Translations under genes and position numbers: made by a program
Assembly (NCBI GenBank): GCA_009693045.1
Contig: SHXZ01000007.1
Span: 44,565 to 108,564, forward strand
Direction of reading: 5' to 3'
From: Dehalococcoidia bacterium
GTDB lineage: Bacteria > Chloroflexota > Dehalococcoidia > Lucifugimonadales > SHYT01
Length of the DNA: 64,000 bases
Shown here: one piece after another, positions 8,417 through 16,871 of the stretch
How the letters are laid out: every line of letters begins with the position of its first letter
How positions within the stretch are numbered: the stretch's first letter is position 1
The notes under the pieces: model-generated
Databases searched by the model: none
Told to the model about the DNA's origin: nothing
The model's input: the letters and a program-made list of their open reading frames with translations, nothing else

Positions 8417-8878
8417 TTAAAACAACCCGCCCCGCCGGACCATGAATGCGGCCAGCAGGATGATGATGACCGCCACGGCGATGTTGAAGTGCTGCACCCT
8501 GGTCCGGCGGGCCTGGAACCAGCGGAGCTGTTTGAACGGCAGGGTGATGGAGAGGGCGCCGAGGAACAGCACAATGGCGAGGATGGACTTGACGAGCAGC
8601 GTTCGGCCGTAGGTGTTGCCCACCAGCTCCTCGCCGGTGGTGATGCCCCGGAAGGATGTTGCCAGCCACAGCCCGGTGATCACCCAGATGGCGATGGCGA
8701 TCCAGATGACCCACCGGAACCGCAGCTCAATGGCCCCCATGAGCCTCTGCACCACGGGAGGCTCCAGCGACTTAAGCGCCGCCGGGCGGAGGAAGAAGAG
8801 GCCGAAGACCGCACCGCCGACGGTCAGCACCGCCGCTACGATGTGGAGCCACGACATGATGCTTGCTGCGACTGGCAT
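8417..8878 (-). CDS. CopD/DUF2269-like four-helix membrane protein
   Basis: A 153-residue integral membrane protein with four hydrophobic segments (about residues 9-28, 53-70, 93-110 and 129-146). The N-terminal SWLHIVAAVLTVGGAVFGL and the LVKSILAIVLFLGAL segment match the pattern of CopD-type and related small membrane proteins, where His residues in helix 1 can bind metal or haem. The copper link is an analogy only. The ATG at 8878 follows a GGAGG-like tract (gggaggtcc). Stand-alone gene. Confidence 0.6.
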   Translation of the reverse strand: MPVAASIMSWLHIVAAVLTVGGAVFGLFFLRPAALKSLEPPVVQRLMGAIELRFRWVIWIAIAIWVITGLWLATSFRGITTGEELVGNTYGRTLLVKSILAIVLFLGALSITLPFKQLRWFQARRTRVQHFNIAVAVIIILLAAFMVRRGGLF

Positions 8879-8999
8879 GCGGACCTCCCACGGGGCGTTC
8901 GCTCCTGGACACGCAACCGCTCACCGAGCGCGCCACCGGCGGCGGTTGTACCACAGGTGGCGGCAGAGCGCAAGTTAGTCGGGTTGCTGATTCCAGCGC

Positions 9000-9082
9000 C
9001 GCCCCCGTGGTCGGCCCGGTGGCAACGCAGCCCAGCAGGTCCAGTACGTGAACTATGGTCTTGCGCCGCTTGGGGCCGGACG
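9000..9082 (-). pseudogene. Decayed duplicate of the HicB-like N-terminus
   Basis: About 80 bp here repeat positions 8095-8175 with a handful of substitutions. Translated, they give SGPKRRKTIVHVLDLLGCV followed by ATGPTT, the HicB-like segment of the neighbouring gene. The copy has no start and runs into unrelated sequence at both ends, so it is a fragment left by local duplication and deletion. Confidence 0.75.
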
Positions 9083-9137
9083 CATGGGGAGCAGGCGGAT
9101 TGTCAACTTGGTTATGGCGAGCTTTTCGGACGGGCCG

Positions 9138-10799
9138 CTACCCGAATAGCTCCTCGCCCTTGCCCCCGCGCCCCGCCGCACGGGGCTGCAGCAGCTCGCG
9201 GTAGGACTGCTCCGTACCGTAGTCGCGGACGCGGACGGCGATGGGCATGGGCAGCGCGTGGCCGAACAGCAGCGCCTGCTGCTTGGACTCCAGACGCGAG
9301 AGCACCTCGCGGAGGGCGCGAGAGCCGGAGACGCCGGCGAGGGCGGCGTCAACGTCCTTGTCGTTGTCCAGCAGGCACACGACCTTAGTGCCGATCTGGC
9401 TCATGACCTCCTGGTCAATGGCGCTGGGGCGCTGGTCAATGACCAGCAGCGTGACGTTGTACTTGCGCAGCTCGCGGGCGATGGCGCCGAAGATGGTCTG
9501 CGAGGCGACCTGCGGGTTGAGGAACTTGTGCGCCTCCTCAATGACGATGACGAGCGGGCGCGGCTCCTTGGCTGGGTCGCCGAGGGCCTGCTCCACACGG
9601 CGGACGTACCGGTCGTGGATGCGGCGGGTAAGCACGTTGGCGACGAGGATGTACGCTTCCAGGGAGCGCCCAAAGCCGCCGAACTCCAGCACGACGTGGT
9701 GGCCGCGCTCCAGGTGCTCCAGGATGGCCTGGAGGGATCGGTCGTCCGGAAAGCGGCCGATGAAGGGGAAGCGTTTGAGTATTTGGAGGCGGCGGTAGAG
9801 CGCGCCTAGCGTGTGCTGGTGCTCGCCGAGTGCGGTGACGACGTGGTCAAGGTCGCCGGGCGTGAGGGCGAGGAAGCGCTCCAGCCAGTCGTCGCCCCAG
9901 CGCACCCCGTCCTCGCCGACGTAGCTGGGCAGGCGGAACGCGGCCTGGGCGGCGAGGTCGGTGAGGTTCAGCGTCTCGCGCAGGAGGGCGATGTCCTCCG
10001 GCTCCACCTGGTCGTAGCCGATGCGGACGACGCCGTCGGGGGAGATGTTGCGGCGGCGGGCGCTCTCCTCGTCCAGCGTGAACACGGCGACGCGGGCCGG
10101 GAAGAGCTGCTTGAGTCCCTTGACCTCATGCCTTCCGCCCTCGGTGGCGCGGCCCGACCAGCCGTACTCGCTGTGCATGTCAAAGACGAGGACGGAGGCG
10201 TCGGTCTTCTGGATGACGCCCACGAGGAGCAGGCGGGTGAGGAAGCTCTTGCCGGTGCCGCTCTTGCCGAAGACGGCGCTGCTGCGCTCCACGAGGCGGC
10301 GGAGGTCCAGGCAGACCTTCTCCTCCAGATCCAGGGGCGTGCCGATGGAGAAGTGGCGTTCGTCCTCGCGGCCGAAGACCTGGGCGATGTCGGCGCCGGA
10401 GGAGCGGAAGGCGGGGGCGAAGTGGGCTGGGATGCTCTTGGCGGGGAGGAGGTCGGCGGCGCCCTCGCCCGCGACGGCGGGCAGGAGGAGCTGCGGCATC
10501 ACTGTGACGAGTCCGTACGCGGCGGTGCCCGCGAGGACCTGGGCGACGAATGGGTCGTCGGCGTCGGGGGCGCTGGCGGCGAGGTCGCGGTCGGCGGAGG
10601 CGAGGGCGACGTCGGAGACGAGGCCGAGGAAGCGCTGTTTTTCTCCGACGATGGTGACGAAGCTGCCGACGCGCACGTCCTCCACGGAAGCGTGCTGTGA
10701 GAGCTTGATCTCCACGCCTTTGGAGAGGGAGCCGCCAACGACGGCGCCGAGGAGGCTGCTCTGGTCGGAGCCGTTGGAGGAAGGAACGTTGGTGGTCAT
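9138..10799 (-). CDS. herA: HerA-like bipolar DNA helicase/translocase
   Basis: A 553-residue FtsK/HerA-superfamily ATPase. HerA pumps DNA ends to the partner nuclease NurA for resection. Walker A is GKSGTGKS (residues 178-185). The Walker B region is LVIVIEEAHKF (416-426), and a later LLVIDQRPSAI segment carries the sensor/arginine region. The N-terminal about 150 residues have beta-barrel (HAS-barrel) character. The ATG at 10799 overlaps the stop of the upstream gene (ATGA), so translation is coupled. The order HAS-barrel gene, herA and nurA on one strand supports the function. Confidence 0.88.
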   Translation of the reverse strand: MTTNVPSSNGSDQSSLLGAVVGGSLSKGVEIKLSQHASVEDVRVGSFVTIVGEKQRFLGLVSDVALASADRDLAASAPDADDPFVAQVLAGTAAYGLVTVMPQLLLPAVAGEGAADLLPAKSIPAHFAPAFRSSGADIAQVFGREDERHFSIGTPLDLEEKVCLDLRRLVERSSAVFGKSGTGKSFLTRLLLVGVIQKTDASVLVFDMHSEYGWSGRATEGGRHEVKGLKQLFPARVAVFTLDEESARRRNISPDGVVRIGYDQVEPEDIALLRETLNLTDLAAQAAFRLPSYVGEDGVRWGDDWLERFLALTPGDLDHVVTALGEHQHTLGALYRRLQILKRFPFIGRFPDDRSLQAILEHLERGHHVVLEFGGFGRSLEAYILVANVLTRRIHDRYVRRVEQALGDPAKEPRPLVIVIEEAHKFLNPQVASQTIFGAIARELRKYNVTLLVIDQRPSAIDQEVMSQIGTKVVCLLDNDKDVDAALAGVSGSRALREVLSRLESKQQALLFGHALPMPIAVRVRDYGTEQSYRELLQPRAAGRGGKGEELFG

Positions 10800-11470
10800 A
10801 CGTTCAGCGCCTTGAGCAGGGTGGTGAGGCGGTGGGTGTCGCCGCCAAGCTCGGCGGCCAGGAAGCGGCCCGCTTGCAGGAGGTACGCTCGGTCGGTGGT
10901 GGCGGCGCCGCCGGAGGCGGCGCGGGCGCGGCGCGCCGCGCCCGCCTGCCGGAGGCAGGCCGCCACCACCTCGTCGGCGGCGCTGAGCGGAGCGCGTAGC
11001 AGGAGACGGAGGAAGTCAAAGCGTTGCGCAAACCGCGCGGTCTCTTCGTGCGAGCAGACGGAGACAAAGGCGTGGACGCGCGGCGGCAGCGGCGGCAGGC
11101 CGTGGCGTGGCTGCGCCACAGACCTACCCCCCTCGCCCCCTTCCCTGAAGGGGAAGGGGGAACCCGCTTCCTCGTAACCAACGATCACCGCCTCAAGTGT
11201 CGTTGCCAGCAGGTGCTCAAGCTGCGGGTTGGAGTCGTACACCTCGTCCTCGCTCTCCTCGGCCTCGCCACGCGGCAGGACACGGCGTCCGGGGTCCAGC
11301 GGCCCCGTGGCGACGTTGCCCACGACGGCGTACACGCACGACGTCTCGCCTGCCCGAACCAGCGCGCCCAGCGGCGGCGCATCGTACAGGCGGTAGCACT
11401 GCGCCGTGAAGGCGGTGGACGTGGCGGCGATGACCTCGGCGAGCTTGGCGGTGGCGGGTTCAGATGGCAC
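10796..11470 (-). CDS. HAS-barrel-like HerA partner protein
   Basis: A 224-residue protein between nurA and herA, overlapping herA by 4 nt. Its N-terminal part (CVYAVVGNVATGPLDPGRR and following) fits a small beta-barrel like the HerA-ATP synthase (HAS) domain, and the C-terminus is helical. Residues about 103-116 (GSPFPFREGGEGGR) are encoded by a family C palindromic repeat inserted in frame. A second GC-palindrome is at 10922-10945 (RRARAA). Both look like late insertions in surface loops. Role as a HerA/NurA accessory factor is inferred from context and coupling. Confidence 0.6.
   Translation of the reverse strand: MPSEPATAKLAEVIAATSTAFTAQCYRLYDAPPLGALVRAGETSCVYAVVGNVATGPLDPGRRVLPRGEAEESEDEVYDSNPQLEHLLATTLEAVIVGYEEAGSPFPFREGGEGGRSVAQPRHGLPPLPPRVHAFVSVCSHEETARFAQRFDFLRLLLRAPLSAADEVVAACLRQAGAARRARAASGGAATTDRAYLLQAGRFLAAELGGDTHRLTTLLKALNV
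10922..10945. repeat. 24-bp perfect GC palindrome inside the HAS-barrel gene
   Basis: The arm GCGGGCGCGGCG is followed directly by its exact reverse complement. It is flanked by two further inverted repeats (gccgcc-ggag-gcggc and gcctgcc-gga-ggcaggc). It encodes an Ala/Arg-rich loop. Confidence 0.6.
11124..11163. repeat. Family C palindrome inserted in frame in the HAS-barrel gene
   Basis: CCCCCTTCCCT-gaa-GGGGAAGGGGG-type hairpin with the usual cctacccccctcg prefix. Read on the minus strand it supplies the peptide SPFPFREGGEGG without breaking the frame. Confidence 0.75.
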
Positions 11471-11603
11471 GTCGTCCCTTTAGGCTCCACAAACTACGAT
11501 CCAGTTGCCAATCCGTGAGTGCGGCGTTGCGCGGATAGACAGTGAGAGGAGGCGGCCGCTCTTCGTGATCTCCCTCTTTGGGGGACGCCAGCCTCCTCTC
11601 ACC

Positions 11604-12836
11604 CTACACCCACCGGCCACGCTTGGACTCCTGCTTCTGTGAAGTGTACGTCGGCAGGCGCTCGCCTTCCAGCGTTTCCTCTAAGAGACAGCGAAACTCC
11701 TGGCGGTCCGCGGCGGATATGACGGCCTGCTCGTGGGCCTCCTGGATGACGGGCGGGTAGCCGTTGCCTCGGCGGCACTGGTCCAGCGCGACGGCGTGCA
11801 CGAGGCCGACCAGCTCCGCGTCGTCGGCGACCCATTGAGGCACCTCAACCCGCGCGATCTCCCGGCCCACGTTCAGGTAGAAGAAGCAGACCGCGTGCTC
11901 GCCGTACTCCCGAACGACGGACGAGCGTGTGCGGAAGAGGCTGGACCGCTCGTCAGGCGACAGCAGCCGCCCGAACAGGTCGCGGTCAACGAAGTCGTGG
12001 AGGCCGCTGCACGGGCACGGGTCTGACCTACCATGCTGACAAAAGGCACGGCGGTCGCCCGGCGGGTACGCGCAAAGCGCCAGCCGCAAGGCGTTCACCA
12101 CCTCGGTGGCGCCGGGCAGGCTAATGTACGACGCGAGGGCCATGCGACGGCGCTGCGCCACCGCGCGGAGCCGGTCAAACGCCGGCAGCAGGCCATGCTT
12201 AGGGTCTTTCAGCAAATGTTCCCGCACGTAGGACGGGTAGCGGCCACCCGGCGGGGCCTGGCCGCCCAGTTCCCACAGGATGAGCGTGCCGTCTATCAAC
12301 GCCACCGCGGGCAGATCAGGCGGCAAGTCCTGGGCGCGCGCGGCCAGCTCCACCACCTCGTCTACCGAGCGTTTGAGGCCCAGGAGCGCGCCCTGGAGCG
12401 ACGTCCCGTCGCCAGGCGATTCCGGGTCGGGCAGTGAAAGGCCGTCGTCCGCCGAGTAGAGCCGCGGGCGGCTGAAGAACCGCGCGTCCGGCTTGGCGCC
12501 GTAGGTGAGGACGCACCCGCCGAGGTTGATGAGGGCGCAGCGGACGGGCAGGTGGCGGTCCACGTCAATGTGGGAGCCGTCCACGGAGAGGGCGCTGTAC
12601 GACGCGGGCGCAGGCGGCGTGGCGTGTCGCTCTCCGGGAGGGCCGAGCGGGTCGGCGGCGAGGAAGGAGACGCAGCCCTCGGCCTCGCTGGCGCGGCGGC
12701 GCATGGCGACCGCGTCGGCGCGCTCCAGGGCGCGGAGGGCGTCGGCGAGGCGCTTCGCGCGGCCCTCCCGTTCGCCGCGCATGTGCGCGACAAGGGCGCG
12801 GACTTGGGTGATTGTCTGGGAGAGGTCAAGGGACAT
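11604..12836 (-). CDS. nurA: NurA-type 5'-3' nuclease
   Basis: A 410-residue NurA-domain nuclease, partner of HerA in DNA-end resection. The first acidic motif is SVDGSH with D86. A second is ALIDGTLILWEL with D182. Later conserved residues (FYLNVGREIARVEVPQW; AVALDQCRRGNGYPP) match the RNase H-like NurA fold. A cysteine-rich patch (CQHGRSDPCPCSGLHDF) is unusual and could bind metal. The ATG at 12836 comes 2 nt after the stop of the upstream PLD-like frame. A 130-bp gap containing a small hairpin separates it from the next gene. Confidence 0.85.
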   Translation of the reverse strand: MSLDLSQTITQVRALVAHMRGEREGRAKRLADALRALERADAVAMRRRASEAEGCVSFLAADPLGPPGERHATPPAPASYSALSVDGSHIDVDRHLPVRCALINLGGCVLTYGAKPDARFFSRPRLYSADDGLSLPDPESPGDGTSLQGALLGLKRSVDEVVELAARAQDLPPDLPAVALIDGTLILWELGGQAPPGGRYPSYVREHLLKDPKHGLLPAFDRLRAVAQRRRMALASYISLPGATEVVNALRLALCAYPPGDRRAFCQHGRSDPCPCSGLHDFVDRDLFGRLLSPDERSSLFRTRSSVVREYGEHAVCFFYLNVGREIARVEVPQWVADDAELVGLVHAVALDQCRRGNGYPPVIQEAHEQAVISAADRQEFRCLLEETLEGERLPTYTSQKQESKRGRWV

Positions 12837-12838
12837 TA

Positions 12839-13668
12839 TTAAAGCTCAACTTTTCGCCCCTTGTTCCAATACCCTTCGAGGGCACTACTGACGGCATGCT
12901 TCATGACCGGGTCTTGATGCTCAATAAAACTGGACATTTTTTTGTCCAGCATCCTTAATTGAGGCTCCAACGTGTAAGACTGTTGAAGCATCCAATACAA
13001 GGTATCGGTCATGTATCTCTTCGTTGACGCGCACTTCAAGACTGCCGGCTTGAGGGTCGCGAGACCTCTGTTGCTGGAGGCGCTTGGCTTGCGCTCTGAA
13101 GTCCCCCTGGATTTGACGAGTCAAGACTCGAATAACGACAGTTCCTTTTGGCTGATATAAGGAGCTCAACAATGTCACTATCGACAAAGTTATCAACAAG
13201 CAAAATGGATGTTCGAGCTGATTGAATGATGTCCCGGAACGCTTTGTAGGCGTCAAGAGGTGTTCCAGCAGGAAAAACTTGCTCTCTAGGTGGCATCGGG
13301 TTTCGATTCGGTTTGTTTTGATTTGGGACAAAGATGTTAATGGACGAGCTAGTCTGTCGAGATGGTTGGTCGCTGATGGTTTTGGTTCCTTCTGCGAGTT
13401 GTTTCAGCCTCAGCTTAAATTTTTCTACCAAGTCAACGAGCCAGTCTTTATATTCTTCTTCATAGCCGTCGAATTTGCTGAGACCAAAATTGAGAAGAAA
13501 GGCGTCTTGAGGCCGCAGGAAAATAGCCGCGTTAAGATAACCGCGAAACTCGTCTTCAAGCTGCTCAAGTCGTTCTTCATCACTCTTCGGGATTCTCTTT
13601 GCGCGGCTAGCAACTCGGTTAACGAACGCCAAAAGGTGTTCCAAGCTAAGAGGATCAGGGTGAGTCAT
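12839..13668 (-). pseudogene. Phospholipase D-like protein with two frameshifts
   Basis: The intact ancestor is recoverable by joining three frames. Frame one (from 13668, MTHPDPLSLEHLLAF) runs through a helical region and SILLVDNFVDSDIVELL. A one-base shift near 13158 leads to PKGTVVIRVLTRQ and EIHDRYLVLDAST plus VGASIKDAG, the PLD-like H-x-R/K-type motif region. A second shift lies in a run of seven A (minus strand, 12937-12943). The last frame ends SSFIEHQDPVMKHAV and more, stopping at 12839. Proteins of this type are often nucleases or accessory factors in defence loci. The homopolymer shift could be a sequencing error or programmed slippage; the other looks like a plain indel. Confidence 0.7.
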
Positions 13669-13679
13669 CTTTTCTTTAC

Positions 13680-13770
13680 CTACCTTCCCGCCAGCACCCG
13701 CTCGTCGCCCATGCGGCAGGTGAGGTGGCTGCTGATCCAACTCTTCCGTGTGGGCCAGCGCTTCCCGCAC
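13680..13770 (-). pseudogene. Remnant of a second selB C-terminus
   Basis: Reading the minus strand with one small shift gives ALAHTEELDQQ, then [15 protein letters not shown] and a stop. The intact selB nearby ends [20 protein letters not shown] and RVLVGR. The fragment therefore is the last about 30 codons of a divergent selB copy, complete with stop codon, sitting 500 bp downstream of the real gene's end with the GIY-YIG gene in between. Confidence 0.75.
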
Positions 13771-13843
13771 TTCGTTTTCTCACCATTCTGAGGGAGCCCG
13801 CCCTATGGCTGCAGGTTAGGTTCCCTTCAAAGCCTCCGCCATG

Positions 13844-14197
13844 TCAACGCTGGCGGGCGACCGAGGAATCTCTCTCGCTTGGAGTCGCGGCCACAACAGG
13901 CGGTCGTCTGCCACCAAACCATTCGGCACTCAAGTCCAGCCAAGAAGGGTTCATTGATTCCGCCAGCGCTATCTTCCTCGCCTGGAGCCACCGCTTCAAT
14001 TGCTTCTCCCTGCCGATGGCTCCTTCATAGGATTCCGCGACCTCGTAGTAGGCAAGCATGGTGATGTTGTACTGCTTAGTGAAGCCCTCAACGAGCTTCT
14101 GCTTGTGCTCCAAAATACGTCGTTCAAGGTTCGTGGTCACCCCGATATAGAGGGTGCGGGACACGTTGGTCATGATATAGACGTAGTATTGGGGCAT
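13844..14197 (-). CDS. GIY-YIG nuclease-domain protein (URI-type)
   Basis: A 117-residue single-domain protein of the UPF0213/URI type. It begins YYVYIMTN, followed by TLYIGVTTNLERR, the GIY-YIG core with the conserved Arg. An EGAIGREKQLKRW segment follows, and the core ends at about residue 95. The tail (VVAATPSERDSSVARQR) is encoded by a family B repeat in reverse, so the native C-terminus has been replaced. Such proteins are common accessory genes of unclear role; nuclease activity is inferred from the family. Confidence 0.82.
   Translation of the reverse strand: MPQYYVYIMTNVSRTLYIGVTTNLERRILEHKQKLVEGFTKQYNITMLAYYEVAESYEGAIGREKQLKRWLQARKIALAESMNPSWLDLSAEWFGGRRPPVVAATPSERDSSVARQR
13857..13881. 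repeat. Family B repeat (reverse) forming the end of the GIY-YIG gene
   Basis: gcgaccgaggaatctctctc is the reverse form of the family B core. It encodes the last residues of the GIY-YIG protein. Confidence 0.6.
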
Positions 14198-14255
14198 TGG
14201 TCCCTCAACGTTAGGTGCTCACTCGCGCTAAGCAACAATGTTTGCGAGAAACCAG

Positions 14256-14291
14256 GGGAGATTCCTCGGTCGCTCCGCTCCCTCAGAATGG
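14256..14291. repeat. Family B repeat between selB and the GIY-YIG gene
   Basis: ggagattcctcggtcgctcc followed by gctccctcagaatgg: the fullest family B copy in the window. It lies 8 bp from the selB stop. Confidence 0.7.
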
Positions 14292-14298
14292 TAATACA

Positions 14299-16185
14299 TC
14301 ACCGCCCCACGAGCACGCGTTCGTCACCCATGCGGCGGGTGACGTGCTGCTGGTCCAGGTATTCCATGAGCGCGAGGGCATACTTGCGGGAGGTACCAAG
14401 TACGTCTCGCACCTCTGACACGGCAATCTTGCCGTTCTGCCGCAGCCGCGCCAGCACGCGGTCTCGGGCCTGGGCGTAGGCCTGCGCGCCGAAGACTACC
14501 TCCTGGGTGAAGCGCACGACACGGCCCTCGTCGGCCATGAACGCCAGAACCTCGGCGTCAGGGTAGCGGTCGGTGGGCGGGGAGAAGGGTGCCGCTTCCA
14601 GCGCCTGCACGTATGCGTCGGCGAGGCGCTGCTGCTCGGGGCTGAGGCGCGGCTGGTGATCGGGCAGGCGCACGGCAGCGCCGTCCTCGGCGAGCGTGCC
14701 CTGCCCGGTCATCCTGGCGACCACCTCGCCGAATACAGCGGAGGGCACGTTAAGCCGGCTTCGGAGGTCTTCCTTGGGCAGGCCGCGACGCAGCGGGTAC
14801 TGCGCGTGGAATGCTCGCGCTTCGGTCTGAGCGCTTCCCTTGAGGCGGGCCCAATCGCCCTGCGCGATGAGATAGGCGCCTTTGGTTATCGTCATCGCCC
14901 GCTCGTCCTTCGACAAGCTCAGGACGAGCGGAGGGTCTTCGGTGGCCATCGCCTTCAGCTCCGTTGCGGCCTGCGCCTCGGAGAGATCCGCCGTTTTGAC
15001 CAGAGCCTGGAACTGCACCAGGCCGCGGCCATCCAGCGCGTTGAGAAGCAGCGCGCGTGGCGAACCGCTGCCAACGGCCTCCAGCCGCGCGAGGGCATCC
15101 TCCTGGAAGCGGCGGTGGCGCGACGGCGCTGGGTCGGCGACGGTGCCACCTCCCAGCGTCTGGTCGGAGGCGCGGATGACAAAGAAGTCGCCCTTGACGA
15201 CGGGCAAGGCGTGCTCCAGGTGGACCTGGGCCCAGCCCTCGGAGCCGGGCTTCAACTCCTGGGCGTCCAGGAGGCGGACGCGGGCCTGGGTTTCGCTGGT
15301 TCCGGTGTGGAACGTGACGCCCATGTTGTGCTTGACGCTCAGCGGCGAGGAGGGCGCCACGCGGAGCGAGACGTCCAGCAGGTCGGTGGCATGGAGCCAG
15401 CCGGGCGTCGTGAGCACGTCGCCGCGCTGAACCTCGGCGTGCTCCACGCCGCTCAGGTTGACAGCGGTGCGGCGCCCAGGCTCCGCGCGGCCCAGCCGCT
15501 TCTGATGGCTCTGGAGGCCGCGGATGCGCGCTCGCAGGCCGGAGGGCGCCAGCTCCACCTCCTGGCCCAGGCTGAACGCGCCGTCTATCAGCGTGCCCGT
15601 GACGACGGGGCCGAAGCCGGTCATCACGAAGGCGCGGTCAACCGGCAGGCGCGGGCGGCCCACGTCGCGGCGAGGCGTGGCGTCGTCCAGCAGCTTGTCC
15701 AGGAGCGTCTTGAGCTCGGCGATGCCGTCGCCGGTGACTGACGAGACGGCGACGACGGGCGCGCCGGCGAGGGTCGTGCCGCTGAGCGTCTGCTCCACCT
15801 CGGCGCGCACCAACTCCAGCCAGTCGGCGTCAACTAGGTCTTTCTTCGAGAGGACGACGAGGCCGCGCTGCACGCGCAGCAGGTCCAGGATGGCGAGGTG
15901 CTCGCGCGTCTGGGGCATGACGGACTCGTCGGCGGCGACGACGAGCATGGCGAGGTCTAGGCCGTGGACGCCGGCGAGCATGTTCTTGATGAACCGCTCG
16001 TGGCCGGGCACGTCCACGACGCTGACCTCACGGCCGCTGGGGAGGGTGAGCCATGCGAAGCCGAGGTCAATGGTCATCTCCCGGTCCTTCTCCTCCTGGA
16101 GCCGGTCCGGGTCAATGCCGGTGAGGGCCTTGACGAGGGTGGACTTGCCGTGGTCCACGTGGCCCGCGGTGCCGATGACGAACAC
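14299..16185 (-). CDS. selB: Selenocysteine-specific elongation factor SelB
   Basis: SelB delivers Sec-tRNA to UGA codons marked by a SECIS element. The 628-residue length is normal. The GTPase motifs are in order: GHVDHGKS (8-15), DVPGHERF (about 57-64) and SKKDLVDAD. Translation-factor domains 2 and 3 follow, then C-terminal winged helices ending CVRDVLG-like and [10 protein letters not shown]. About residues 419-429 ([11 protein letters not shown]) are a family A repeat inserted in frame between the EF-Tu-like part and the winged helices. selA, selC and selD are not in this window, and no convincing selenoprotein gene is seen here. Confidence 0.93.
   Translation of the reverse strand: MFVIGTAGHVDHGKSTLVKALTGIDPDRLQEEKDREMTIDLGFAWLTLPSGREVSVVDVPGHERFIKNMLAGVHGLDLAMLVVAADESVMPQTREHLAILDLLRVQRGLVVLSKKDLVDADWLELVRAEVEQTLSGTTLAGAPVVAVSSVTGDGIAELKTLLDKLLDDATPRRDVGRPRLPVDRAFVMTGFGPVVTGTLIDGAFSLGQEVELAPSGLRARIRGLQSHQKRLGRAEPGRRTAVNLSGVEHAEVQRGDVLTTPGWLHATDLLDVSLRVAPSSPLSVKHNMGVTFHTGTSETQARVRLLDAQELKPGSEGWAQVHLEHALPVVKGDFFVIRASDQTLGGGTVADPAPSRHRRFQEDALARLEAVGSGSPRALLLNALDGRGLVQFQALVKTADLSEAQAATELKAMATEDPPLVLSLSKDERAMTITKGAYLIAQGDWARLKGSAQTEARAFHAQYPLRRGLPKEDLRSRLNVPSAVFGEVVARMTGQGTLAEDGAAVRLPDHQPRLSPEQQRLADAYVQALEAAPFSPPTDRYPDAEVLAFMADEGRVVRFTQEVVFGAQAYAQARDRVLARLRQNGKIAVSEVRDVLGTSRKYALALMEYLDQQHVTRRMGDERVLVGR
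14900..14930. repeat. Family A palindrome inserted in frame in selB
   Basis: The arms CGCTCGTCCT and AGGACGAGCG (14900-14909, 14921-14930) surround the core tcgacaagctc. On the coding strand it reads [11 protein letters not shown]. This is the best-formed copy of the family. Confidence 0.8.
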
Positions 16186-16604
16186 GCCTCACCCCCAACC
16201 CCTCTCCATTTCACGATGGAGAGGGGGGACAAAAGGATGTGGCGCGGCTGACATGATGAGCACTCGGGGCCTCCGAACGGGTGTTTCACATAACGATAGC
16301 ATGTCGGAGAGGAGGTGGGGAGATGGGTGAGTGGGCGATGGACGGCGGCGCGGCGGGTGGGGCGTGGAGGAGGAGAGGGTTCGCCGCGCCGGGCGCGCGG
16401 GGCGCGCCTACCAACGTCGCGCACGTTGACGCGCTCCGAACGAAGCGGTAGCATCGGCTCGAATAGCCAAGCACCTGGACCAGATCCGTGCGATGAGGCC
16501 GCCGCAGCGAGCGTAGCAGTCATAGAGTTGGGTGTATCTAGGGACTGTGGTACGCTTGATGAGTTCCTACCAAAGTAAGAAACTGGTATGAAAGCCATGA
16601 GGCC
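16186..16604. other. Intergenic region upstream of the TA pair
   Basis: Contains a family C repeat at 16188-16230 (CTCTCCATttcacgATGGAGAG hairpin) and GC-rich low-complexity sequence. The last 50 bp hold the likely control region of the toxin-antitoxin genes. No gene seen. Confidence 0.5.
16564..16592. promoter_or_regulatory. Inverted-repeat operator upstream of the RHH antitoxin
   Basis: TTCCTACCA at 16564-16572 and TGGTATGAA at 16584-16592 are complementary at 8 of 9 positions, centred 27 nt before the antitoxin ATG. TA operons are usually autorepressed by the antitoxin binding such sites. A possible promoter, TTGGGT (16528) with TACGCT (16551) at 17-nt spacing, lies just upstream. Confidence 0.55.
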
Positions 16605-16871
16605 ATGAAACGTGTAGGGAAGATTGCAGTCAGCCTGCCCCATTTTCTCCTCAAGTCTGTCGAGGATGCTCGCACAATGACAGGGGAGAGTCGGAGCGCG
16701 TTTGTTGCCCGTGCCCTGCAAGCCCTGATCGCGCAACAACAGGAGAAAGAAGAAGTGCGCCGATACGTTGAAGGGTATCGACGCATGCCTGACACCGGGC
16801 CGGAGATTGCAGGAGCCCGCGCGTCGGCCCGCCAGGCTGTGCGGTACGAGGAGTGGGATGAAGCGCGGTGA
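16605..16871 (+). CDS. Ribbon-helix-helix antitoxin
   Basis: An 88-residue CopG/RHH-type antitoxin. The N-terminal IAVSLPHFLLKSVEDARTM gives the beta strand and first helix, and GESRSAFVARALQALIAQQ the second helix. The C-terminal part (YRRMPDTGPEIAGARASARQ) should be the disordered toxin-binding tail. Its end overlaps the toxin start by 14 nt, the normal arrangement of mazEF-like pairs. Confidence 0.82.
   Translation: MKRVGKIAVSLPHFLLKSVEDARTMTGESRSAFVARALQALIAQQQEKEEVRRYVEGYRRMPDTGPEIAGARASARQAVRYEEWDEAR

Noticed and set aside
13036..13770. PLD-like frame starting at 13770
   Set aside because: Its first 34 codons overlap the selB remnant read in another frame. The family-like part starts at MTHPDPL (13668).
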